Program-made: the position numbers and the translations under genes
Origin: Salinibacter sp. 10B
Lineage (GTDB): Bacteria > Bacteroidota > Rhodothermia > Rhodothermales > Salinibacteraceae
Assembly: GCF_002954405.1 (NCBI RefSeq)
Contig: NZ_MQWC01000004.1
Location: 2,739,443 to 2,803,442, forward strand
Direction: 5' to 3'
DNA length: 64,000 bases
Shown: positions 36,682 to 43,935 of the stretch, piece by piece
Layout of the letters: the number at the start of each line of letters is the position of its first letter
Numbering within the stretch: the first letter of the stretch is position 1
Notes under the pieces: model-generated
What the model was told of the DNA's origin: nothing
The model's input: only the letters and a program-made list of their open reading frames with translations
The model's database searches: none

Positions 36682-36773
36682 GTGTGTAAGGATGGACGTG
36701 TGGATGTATGGAGGGGGCGGTGCCCTCCACATCCACGCCTCCATATGTCCAACCATTCACACCTTCAAGCATT

Positions 36774-37433
36774 ATGCTCGACTTTCTCAACCGCATTCCG
36801 GATCTGCTTGACCGACGCGTGCCCGACAGCGGACGGCTTTTGCTCGTTGCGGGTGCCGTTATGCTTGCAGTTTCCATCTTTCTGCCGCTGTGGCAGATTC
36901 ACCTCGTGGCGCCGCAGTATCAGGAAGGGCTTGATCTCTACATCCACAGCCACAAGCTGGAAGCAGGCAACGAAGGCCAGGATCTGACCGAGATCAACAA
37001 TCTGAACCATTACATTGGGATGGCACCGATCGAGGAGGAAGACTTTGCGGAGATGACCTTTATCCCGTTTCTCCTCGGCGCCTTTTCACTGCTGGCCCTT
37101 CGGGCCGCGTTCTTTGGCACTGTGAAATCGGTGGTCGACACCCTGGTGCTGTTCGTGTACTTTGGGGCGTTTTCGATGTGGCGGTTCTATTACCAGCTGT
37201 ACACCTATGCTCACAATCTAGACCCGAGGGCGCCGATGGACATCGAGCCATTCACGCCGATTCTGATCGGGTGGAAGAAAATCGCAAATTTCACGCAGTA
37301 CAGCTTTCCGCGGGAGGGATCGGCCCTGCTGCTTCTGACTGTTCTGTGTTTTGCCGGAGCCATCTGGATGGCCGTCCGTCAAGACCACGCTGCCTACGAA
37401 GAAGAGTCGGAGCCCGAATCGGCCACGGCCTAA
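36774..37433 (+). CDS. NosB-like membrane protein of a clade II nos cluster
   Basis: 219 residues from ATG 36774. Predicted membrane helices lie at about 20-40 (LLLVAGAVMLAVSIFLPLWQ), 98-115, 122-142 and 180-200. The loop after the first helix is long and acidic. Clade II nos clusters commonly have a membrane protein of unknown function (NosB) right after nosZ; size and position agree, but I identify it mainly by context. Its stop codon TAA coincides with the target duplication of the MITE that follows. Confidence 0.65.
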   Translation: MLDFLNRIPDLLDRRVPDSGRLLLVAGAVMLAVSIFLPLWQIHLVAPQYQEGLDLYIHSHKLEAGNEGQDLTEINNLNHYIGMAPIEEEDFAEMTFIPFLLGAFSLLALRAAFFGTVKSVVDTLVLFVYFGAFSMWRFYYQLYTYAHNLDPRAPMDIEPFTPILIGWKKIANFTQYSFPREGSALLLLTVLCFAGAIWMAVRQDHAAYEEESEPESATA

Positions 37434-37591
37434 GAGACTGTTTTGGGTTTTGAGCGGGTTGAGAGTCGACGAGATATTTCGCAGGGAGTGGAGGGCCGTC
37501 CGTTGCTCAACAGGCGCCCCCGTTGGATCGCGACGATATGCAGTCGTTGGGCTCTGCCTGAACTGCCATCGTGTGAAATCAAAACAGTCTC
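37434..37591. mobile_element. MITE with GAGACTGTTTT ends, inserted in the nos operon
   Basis: A 158-base non-coding element with inverted ends GAGACTGTTTT (37434-37444) and AAAACAGTCTC (37581-37591). It is flanked by TAA on both sides (37431-37433 and 37592-37594), a 3-base duplication of the TNA type made by some IS5-family transposases. No reading frame inside resembles a transposase, so it is non-autonomous. The left TAA is the stop codon of the nosB-like gene. Confidence 0.82.
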
Positions 37592-37660
37592 TAAGCGCTC
37601 CCCACTGAACATGTCGTTGGACGTTTCCCGCTGAAACGTTCAACGCGCCAACACAAAACG

Positions 37661-39058
37661 ATGAGACTCTTTCTGGCACTTACGTTCGGATTCCTCCTCG
37701 GGATCGGCCCCGTGCTTGCTCAACCGTCGCTGCAAGATCGAATCGACGCGGCGGCCCCCGGCGACACGATTATTGTGGATGGGGGCGTGCACACCGGTCC
37801 GTTCGCGATTGAGACGCCGCTCGTGCTTATGGGGCAAAACCGGCCGCACCTGCAGGGGCAGGACTCGACGCACGTGGTTACGATCACCGCGAGCGACGTG
37901 ACGATTCAGGGCGTCCGGATCACCGATTCAGGCAAGCAGCTCGGCCAGGACCACGCGGGCATTATGGTGAAGGGACATCGGGCCACGATCCGCGACAATC
38001 ATTTGGCGGACGTGCTCCACGGCATCTACGTGAAGGGAAAAGATCGTGCCGTGATTACCGAAAATCGGATCGAAGGGCCGCCGACCATTCCGCGACGGCT
38101 CACACCCGAGGAGGCCCGGTCGTATTCCGACTGTTCGGTCTCGCCAGAGGGAGGGACCTGCGAAGTCCCGCTCGCGTCCCCCCAGCGGGGCAACGGCATT
38201 CACCTGTGGAATTCTGTTCACAGCACCATTACGCACAACACGGTTCACCACACGCGCGACGGCACGTACTTCTCGCACTCCGACCACACCTACGCCGCGC
38301 ACAACCGCATTCACGACGTCCGCTACGGGCTGCACTTCATGTACTCGGACGACAACGCGTTCGAGCACAATACCTTCGTCGACAACGCCTCGGGGTCGGC
38401 GCTCATGTACTCCGACGGCATTGACGTACGGCACAATGTCTTCCGTAACAACCGCTCGCAGCGCGGCTACGGACTTCTGTTGCAGACGATGACGAACGGG
38501 CGCTTCGTGGACAACCGCCTGGTTCAAAACGGTACGGGCATTTATCTCGAAAACAGCACGCGCAATGTCTTTCGGAAAAACGTGGTGGCCGCAAATTATC
38601 GCGGCCTGCGAATGACAGGGAGCTCGATGGAAAACCGATTCGGGCGGAATCTCATTCGCGGCAATCTGCACACGGCCGCCGTAGCCGGCATGAGTGAAAC
38701 GAACGAGTGGGAGATTGATAATGTCGGCAACTATTGGGGTCCTCGCGGCCTGCTGGACTTGAATTCCGACGGGATCAGCGAAGTCCCCTATCGTACGGTG
38801 GATCTGCTTGGGGGACGGCGCGAGGAGTTTGCCTACGTCGACCTGCTGGCCGGGAGTCCCGGCCTCACGTTGCTGGAGGAGGCCCTGCGCCGCGTTTCGT
38901 CGCTCGACATTCCCAGTATTGTCGACGAACGTCCCCTCGTGCGACCGCCGGTTCGTCTGTCGGGGGCAGCAGAAAGCACGCGCGCCGTCGGGCTCGCGTT
39001 CGTACTCGCAGTCGGCCTCATTGTATTGTGGAGGTATAGCGTTATTCAGCATCGTTAG
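37661..39058 (+). CDS. nosD: NosD, periplasmic copper-cluster assembly protein
   Basis: 465 residues. A signal peptide (LALTFGFLLGIGPVLAQPS) precedes a right-handed beta-helix with many NosD/CASH repeats (IRDNHLADVLHGIYVKGKDR, NTVHHTRDGTYFSHSDHTYA, NRIHDVRYGLHFMYSDDNAF). A C-terminal membrane helix (VGLAFVLAVGLIVLWRY) follows. NosD works with NosF and NosY in maturation of the CuZ site of NosZ. It lies 82 bases upstream of nosF; the MITE lies between it and the nosB-like gene. Confidence 0.95.
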   Translation: MRLFLALTFGFLLGIGPVLAQPSLQDRIDAAAPGDTIIVDGGVHTGPFAIETPLVLMGQNRPHLQGQDSTHVVTITASDVTIQGVRITDSGKQLGQDHAGIMVKGHRATIRDNHLADVLHGIYVKGKDRAVITENRIEGPPTIPRRLTPEEARSYSDCSVSPEGGTCEVPLASPQRGNGIHLWNSVHSTITHNTVHHTRDGTYFSHSDHTYAAHNRIHDVRYGLHFMYSDDNAFEHNTFVDNASGSALMYSDGIDVRHNVFRNNRSQRGYGLLLQTMTNGRFVDNRLVQNGTGIYLENSTRNVFRKNVVAANYRGLRMTGSSMENRFGRNLIRGNLHTAAVAGMSETNEWEIDNVGNYWGPRGLLDLNSDGISEVPYRTVDLLGGRREEFAYVDLLAGSPGLTLLEEALRRVSSLDIPSIVDERPLVRPPVRLSGAAESTRAVGLAFVLAVGLIVLWRYSVIQHR

Positions 39059-39140
39059 GGGGAATCAGGCTTAGAGTACAGAATCGGGACCGGCGTCCGA
39101 TGTCGTTGTCATCAACTCGTTCGAATAACGCTATATCATC

Positions 39141-39863
39141 ATGATTGAGGGCACGAATTTGCACAAGTCCTTTGGCGAGCACACCGTCCTGCACGACGCA
39201 TCGTTTTCGGTCGAGGGAGGGACGATTGCCGCTCTCATCGGCTCGAATGGGTCAGGCAAGACGACGACGCTGCACGTCCTGGCGGGGCTAGTGACGCCGG
39301 ATGCCGGGAGCGCGTCGGTGAATGGCGTCGACGTGACGACGGCCCCCACGGCTGCGCAGGAGCATCTTGCATTTTTGCCGCAGGACGTCCGCTTTCACGA
39401 CGCACTCACGCCGCGACAGGTGCTTCGCTTTTACGCTGGCCTCCGCTCTGGACAGGACGAGCCCAGCTCGTCAGGCAGAGGGGCCCCCTCCAGACGAAGC
39501 GCCGAGCGCCTCGAGGCATTGTTGGAGCAGGTGGCCCTTACCGACGCGGCCGACAAGCCGACGGGCGACCTGTCCGGCGGCATGCGACAACGGTTGGGGA
39601 TTGCCGTGATGGAGTTGGCCGACGCCCCGGTGTTGCTGCTCGACGAACCGGCCCTGAGTCTCGACCCCGAGTGGCGGACCTTCCTCATGAGCCGCCTCCG
39701 CGCCCACGCCGACGACGGGGCCGCGGTGCTCTTGGCCACTCACCTGCTTGACGTGTGGACGCCCCTCGTGGATCGCGTGCTCCGCTGCGAGAATGGGCAA
39801 ATCCGAGAAGAGACCGCCCCGTCTTCTGTTCCCGAAGACGTACCAACAGCGTCTCCCTCGTGA
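39141..39863 (+). CDS. nosF: NosF, ABC ATPase for nitrous-oxide reductase maturation
   Basis: 240 residues. Walker A IGSNGSGKTT (about residue 35), signature LSGGMRQRLGIAVMEL, Walker B VLLLDEPALSLDP and switch His in VLLATHLLDVW. An insert of about 15 Ser/Arg-rich residues sits before the signature. With NosY and NosD it forms the NosDFY complex that supplies copper/sulfur for the CuZ cluster. Confidence 0.93.
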   Translation: MIEGTNLHKSFGEHTVLHDASFSVEGGTIAALIGSNGSGKTTTLHVLAGLVTPDAGSASVNGVDVTTAPTAAQEHLAFLPQDVRFHDALTPRQVLRFYAGLRSGQDEPSSSGRGAPSRRSAERLEALLEQVALTDAADKPTGDLSGGMRQRLGIAVMELADAPVLLLDEPALSLDPEWRTFLMSRLRAHADDGAAVLLATHLLDVWTPLVDRVLRCENGQIREETAPSSVPEDVPTASPS

Positions 39864-39864
39864 G

Positions 39865-39945
39865 CAGTATTGCGTAGTGCGTATTGCGTATCGGTCAGGT
39901 CGAAGGCCACGAAATACGCAATACGAAATACGCAATACGAAATAC
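39865..39945. repeat. ATACGCAATACGAA repeat array with inverted arm
   Basis: Between nosF and nosY: GTATTGCGTAGTGCGTATTGCG on the left (shown here by its halves GTATTGCGTA and GTGCGTATTGCG) faces ATACGCAATACGAA copies repeated two and a half times on the right (39908-39945). The arms can pair across a 20-base loop. The same unit occurs at 16791-16812. Confidence 0.75.
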
Positions 39946-39980
39946 AAACCGATCTTCGATTCTCGATTCCTGAAGTCGTA

Positions 39981-40775
39981 ATGCCTCGATCCCAACTGCC
40001 AGCCTCAGTCTACCGGTCGGTTCTTCGCCGCGAGGTCACAACCACGTTCCACAACCGGTTCGTGCAGATTTTTGCTGTTATCGTGATTGGGGGCAGCATT
40101 GCCGTGGGGGCCCTCAGTGGGCGGCCGTCTGCTCTTCCGTTCGGTCTCCTGCTCCTGTTCCTCTACGTGGTGCCCCTCTTCGGTCTGCTCATTGGCGTCA
40201 GCTCAGCCCACGAGGAGCGCGACGAACGAGCGTTTCTCTGGAGCCAGCCGGTGCCGCGATCGGTCTACGTGCTGGGCAAAACGGCAACGCTGGTAGGGGC
40301 ACTGGTCCTCGTGTTGCTCGCGGCCCTCGGGGCAGCGGCAGTGGAAGGGGCGCCCCTCGGGGCCTTAGCGTTGCTGTGGGGACTTGGGGGGGCGCTCGTG
40401 CTGGTGAGCGTAAGTGCGGGCCTGACGGTGGGGCAGTATACGACCGGACGGGCCCGCGGACTCATGATGGCCCTTACGATTTGGTTTGGGGCGTTTGCCC
40501 TCTATGACGCCGTGGCCCTGGTCCTCTCTGGGGTCGATGCTGTACAAAACCTTCCGGCCTTCTGGGTCGGCCTTCTGCTGCTGAATCCGGTTGATGCGGT
40601 GCGCCTTACCGGCCTCTTTGGGCTCGAAAATGTGCCGTTCTCGGCGCCGGGCGAGGCGGCCTGGATGGCCGACCTGCTGGCGTGGCTTCCGGCGTGGACG
40701 GCGGTGCTTACGATCGCCTGGACGGGGGGGCTGCTCCTGCTCGCATGCCGCCGCCTCCGGCGGATGGATCTATAA
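39981..40775 (+). CDS. nosY: NosY, ABC permease for nitrous-oxide reductase maturation
   Basis: 264 residues from ATG 39981, with six membrane helices (for example IFAVIVIGGSIAVGALSG, LLLFLYVVPLFGLLIGVSSA, VLGKTATLVGALVLVLLAAL). The motif ISSAHEERDERAFLWSQPV-like segment after helix 2 matches NosY. It is separated from nosF by 117 bases that hold the ATACGCAATACGAA array. No nosL was found downstream; the next gene is convergent. Confidence 0.92.
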   Translation: MPRSQLPASVYRSVLRREVTTTFHNRFVQIFAVIVIGGSIAVGALSGRPSALPFGLLLLFLYVVPLFGLLIGVSSAHEERDERAFLWSQPVPRSVYVLGKTATLVGALVLVLLAALGAAAVEGAPLGALALLWGLGGALVLVSVSAGLTVGQYTTGRARGLMMALTIWFGAFALYDAVALVLSGVDAVQNLPAFWVGLLLLNPVDAVRLTGLFGLENVPFSAPGEAAWMADLLAWLPAWTAVLTIAWTGGLLLLACRRLRRMDL

Positions 40776-40911
40776 TTTCAGCAGGGCGAACGTCTACGGG
40801 GGCATGACATCGTTCACAAGTCACAAGACCCTATACGTATGGCTCATGACCCACGATTTCTCCATTTTGGTTTTCCAGCACGCTTGGATCGGCCCCCGTC
40901 AACGGGAAGCG

Positions 40912-41622
40912 TCAGTCTTCATGACTGAGCTGCCGCAGTCCCTGCACGTCCGTGAGGGCGATTTTCGACGACTCACTTCGGATGAGGTCCTTCTCTTCGA
41001 GTGACCGCAGCGCTCGGGAAAGCGTTTCGGGGACTGTTCCCAGTTCGGCGGCCAGCACGGACTTCGGAATGTCGAGGTTGAGGGTAGGCGGCGTGTCGGG
41101 ATCGTCGGGGACCGTGGGCACCTGCTCTACAAGATGACGCGCCAAGCGCTCCTGTACGTCCTGCAGCGACACGGCGTCGAGCTGGCGCACAGCCTTGCGC
41201 AGGCGCTTGGCCATCTGGGCGAGCATGTGCAGCGCCGTGCGCGAGTTCGACTCGATAAACGACAGGAAGGCGTCGGCAGGAAAGAACAGGAGGGTACTGT
41301 CGGTCAGCGTTTCGGCCGTGGCCGGATAGGTGGGGTTCGGCTGCTGCTCAAACAGGGGCACCTCGGCAAACGACTCCCCGGGTCGCATGACATGCAGCAC
41401 CAACATCCGTCCCTCCGGGCTGAGCCGATAGATGTGGACGGTACCGTCCAACACCAAATAAAATCCCTGATGCGGATCGCCATGCTGAAACACAATCGTG
41501 CCCGACGCTACCGTTTGCACGCACCCCAACTCGATGAGGGTTGCCCGATCCTCCGCAGAGACGCCCCCAAAGAAATCGTGGTCGGCCATCGCGGCCTCGA
41601 TCTGGTCGCGGGAAAGGGCCAT
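40912..41622 (-). CDS. Crp/Fnr-family regulator, DNR-like
   Basis: 236 residues from ATG 41622. A cyclic-nucleotide-binding-type beta-roll (GTIVFQHGDPHQGFYLVLDG, MRPGESFAEVPLFEQQPNPT) and a dimer helix lead to a winged helix with PKSVLAAELGTVPETLSRAL. The E--SR residues of the recognition helix are those that read TTGAT half-sites. Only one cysteine is present, so it cannot carry the FNR iron-sulfur cluster; a haem/NO-sensing DNR type fits better. It lies convergent to nosY, and a matching operator precedes the nos island. Confidence 0.88.
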   Translation of the reverse strand: MALSRDQIEAAMADHDFFGGVSAEDRATLIELGCVQTVASGTIVFQHGDPHQGFYLVLDGTVHIYRLSPEGRMLVLHVMRPGESFAEVPLFEQQPNPTYPATAETLTDSTLLFFPADAFLSFIESNSRTALHMLAQMAKRLRKAVRQLDAVSLQDVQERLARHLVEQVPTVPDDPDTPPTLNLDIPKSVLAAELGTVPETLSRALRSLEEKDLIRSESSKIALTDVQGLRQLSHED

Positions 41623-41729
41623 ACGCGGAGAAGTAGACAAAAGAGTAAGCCCATTTCGTCCTCGATAGTATGAAATGTTGACCGCTTCCACAACCGTTTC
41701 TCCCAACTCGCATCCGGATCCTTCAGGAT

Positions 41730-41978
41730 ATGTCCGCCTCTGCCCCCAATGCCCTCGACGTTCGGCCCCTGGAACCACCGCGCAAGTCCACGACGGTGCT
41801 CGCCACGTTCGACCGGCTCGATCGGGGGGAGTCCTTCATTCTCGTAGACGACCAGGACCCGATGTCGATGCGCTCGTCCCTGGAGGAGAAGCATCCGGGA
41901 GAGGCCCAGTGGAGGTATCTCCGAGACGGGCCGTACGTGTGGCACGTCCGCATTCGTCGACGGGCTGCCGGCCAGTAG
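41730..41978 (+). CDS. DUF2249-domain protein
   Basis: 82 residues. The family pattern is clear: LDVRPLEPPRKSTTVLATFD, GESFILVDDQDPMSM and WRYLRDGPYVWHVRIRRRA. DUF2249 proteins often accompany denitrification and haem-copper genes, and their function is unknown. It is divergent from the Crp/Fnr regulator gene with 107 bases between them, so that regulator may control it. Confidence 0.85.
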   Translation: MSASAPNALDVRPLEPPRKSTTVLATFDRLDRGESFILVDDQDPMSMRSSLEEKHPGEAQWRYLRDGPYVWHVRIRRRAAGQ

Positions 41979-42026
41979 GACGCGAGGGAGTAGGCCGGGT
42001 CTTGGCCGGGGGCGGGGCGGGAGCCG

Positions 42027-42959
42027 TTACGGAGATCCGGGGCCGCGCTCCTCGGGCTCGACCGAGCTCTCAAGGCCAGTCATCTTCAAGCTCAAGCGCC
42101 AAAGGCGGGCGGCCGCCTTCTCGTCGTAGGCCTCCGGGGACGGATTGATCGCCTCCATTTCCTTGAAGTATTGTCCCGTCACCCCCTCCAACTCGCGGGA
42201 AGCGGCAAGATAGAGCACGCTTTCGGCGCCTTCCTCGGGCGTTTTGTAGAGCCAGGTGAAAAGCCGAGCCAGACGGGAGAGCCAATCCGAGCCTTGCCAC
42301 AGATTGGTGGCCACCACTCCCGGATGCACACAGTTGGCCGTGACTCCAGTGTCGCGCAGGCGCCGGGCCAGCTCGTGCGTAAACAGGATGTTGGCGAGCT
42401 TCGACTGGCCGTAGGCCTGCACCATCCCGTAGCTGTTTTCCGCATTCAGGTCGTCGAAGTCGATGCTGGTGCCCCGATGGGCTTCGGAGCTCACCGTGAC
42501 GACACGGGCCTCGCCGACTCGGCCGGCCGCTTCCTTGAGCAGCGGCAACACAAGATGGGTGAGCAAAAACGGCGCGAGGTGGTTCACCGCAAAGGTCGTC
42601 TCGATGTCGTCGGGCGTCTCTTCACGAGAGCCGAGCAACACTCCAGCATTGTTGATGAGGACGTCGACACGATCATAGTCCGCCCGCAGCGATTCCCCGA
42701 GGCGATACACCTCGTCCTGCACGCCGAGGTTGGCGATGCGCAGGTCGGTCGCGTTCGCCTGGCTGGGCTGTGCGTTTTGGGCCACGGCCTGAATTTCGGC
42801 CTGAGCGTCGCGGCCGCGCTCTTCATTGCGGCAGACCATGACCACGTGTGCGCCGAGCCGCACAAGTCCCTTGGCGGTCTCTTTGCCGATGCCGGAATTG
42901 GCACCGGTCACGACGCAAACGGTGTCGTGCAGATCCTTCAGGTCCAGTTGAGCCACCAT
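42027..42959 (-). CDS. Short-chain dehydrogenase/reductase, retinol-dehydrogenase-like
   Basis: 310 residues of Rossmann fold. NAD(P) site TGANSGIGKETAKGL (about 18-32), NNAGVLLGS (about 102), and catalytic Ser (VSSEAHRG) and YGQSKLAN. The C-terminal ~80 residues (TWLYKTPEEGAESVLYLAAS, GQYFKEME) match the classical RDH11-14/WWOX-like subgroup. Substrate unknown. It is convergent with the DUF2249 gene and 68 bases from rpe in the same direction. Confidence 0.92.
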   Translation of the reverse strand: MVAQLDLKDLHDTVCVVTGANSGIGKETAKGLVRLGAHVVMVCRNEERGRDAQAEIQAVAQNAQPSQANATDLRIANLGVQDEVYRLGESLRADYDRVDVLINNAGVLLGSREETPDDIETTFAVNHLAPFLLTHLVLPLLKEAAGRVGEARVVTVSSEAHRGTSIDFDDLNAENSYGMVQAYGQSKLANILFTHELARRLRDTGVTANCVHPGVVATNLWQGSDWLSRLARLFTWLYKTPEEGAESVLYLAASRELEGVTGQYFKEMEAINPSPEAYDEKAAARLWRLSLKMTGLESSVEPEERGPGSP

Positions 42960-43027
42960 AGACGCCGGAGGTCAGTGAAAAGGCGCGGCCAACCGCGGCC
43001 GCCCGAACGGGCAGACGACTGTCGACG

Positions 43028-43702
43028 TTACACCTTCAAGGTAAGTGCGCTCCGAAAGGCCTCGACGTTTTCGGCGACGGATTGGTCCCCTCCGTAGATG
43101 GCACTGCCGGCCACCAGCACGTCGGCGCCCGCCCGCAGGAGGTCCATGGCGTTGCCGGGGTGGACCCCTCCATCCACCTGGAGGTGGGCATTGGAGCCGA
43201 GGGCGTTGAGTTGTCGGCGCAGGTGTTGGATTTTGCCCTTGGACTGCGGAATAAACGACTGCCCGCCGAAGCCGGGATTTACGGACATGACGAGCACAAG
43301 ATCAGCCAGGGGGAGAATGCTTTCGAGGTGGCCGGGCGGCGTGGCGGGATTGAGGGCGACCCCAAACTCGCACCCAGCGTCCCAAACCTGCTGGGCAACG
43401 CGATGGAGGTGTGGGCACGTTTCTACGTGCACGGTGAGAAGGTCGGCCCCCGCCTCCGCGAAGGCGTCCACGTAGTCCTGTGGCTCCTCGATCATGAGAT
43501 GCACGTCGACCCGGGCATCGTGCTCTCGAGCGACCGGTGCGAGGGCGCGAACCACGTCGGGGCCGAACGTGATGTTGGGGACGAAGTGGCCGTCCATCAC
43601 GTCGAGGTGAAGCCATTCGGGGCCGGCCTCTAGGGCTTCGCGGGCACAAGCGGCGTACCGGCCGGGATCGGCGGCGAGGATAGACGGAGCGAGGATGGGC
43701 AT
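43028..43702 (-). CDS. rpe: Ribulose-phosphate 3-epimerase
   Basis: 224 residues from ATG 43702 (or 43720, adding six residues). TIM-barrel enzyme interconverting ribulose 5-phosphate and xylulose 5-phosphate in the pentose phosphate pathway. Motifs: APSILAADPG, HLDVMDGHFVPNITFGPDVV (metal ligands His and Asp), DVHLMIEEPQDYV, VMSVNPGFGGQSFIPQ and QVDGGVHPGNAMDLLRAGAD. Full length. Confidence 0.96.
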   Translation of the reverse strand: MPILAPSILAADPGRYAACAREALEAGPEWLHLDVMDGHFVPNITFGPDVVRALAPVAREHDARVDVHLMIEEPQDYVDAFAEAGADLLTVHVETCPHLHRVAQQVWDAGCEFGVALNPATPPGHLESILPLADLVLVMSVNPGFGGQSFIPQSKGKIQHLRRQLNALGSNAHLQVDGGVHPGNAMDLLRAGADVLVAGSAIYGGDQSVAENVEAFRSALTLKV

Positions 43703-43935
43703 GGTTGAGGGCACGGGCATGAGACCGAAGGGGGCGGCGACGGAAGGTGCGTAGATTCAAGGTAACAGACGACTGGGATGAACCAAAAGGCCCCAGTCAA
43801 TATTTCGGTGAAAGGCTGGAAGCGCCGAACGACCGCGTTGGCAGAGGAGGCTTCTTGCCCAAACTTCTCGCATGATTTTGGTATGCAAGTTCTCCATCGG
43901 CCGACAGCCCAGTAGCCCTTCGGGAATATTCTCTC

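Noticed and set aside
35092..36756. 554-residue open frame antisense to nosZ
   Set aside because: Shadow of nosZ; no domain or start context.
39865..39945. CRISPR array
   Set aside because: Repeats are short, abutting and without spacers; no cas genes nearby.
40776..40911. nosL or further nos genes after nosY
   Set aside because: Only a short convergent gap is present before the Crp/Fnr gene, with no lipoprotein or CxM motif frame.
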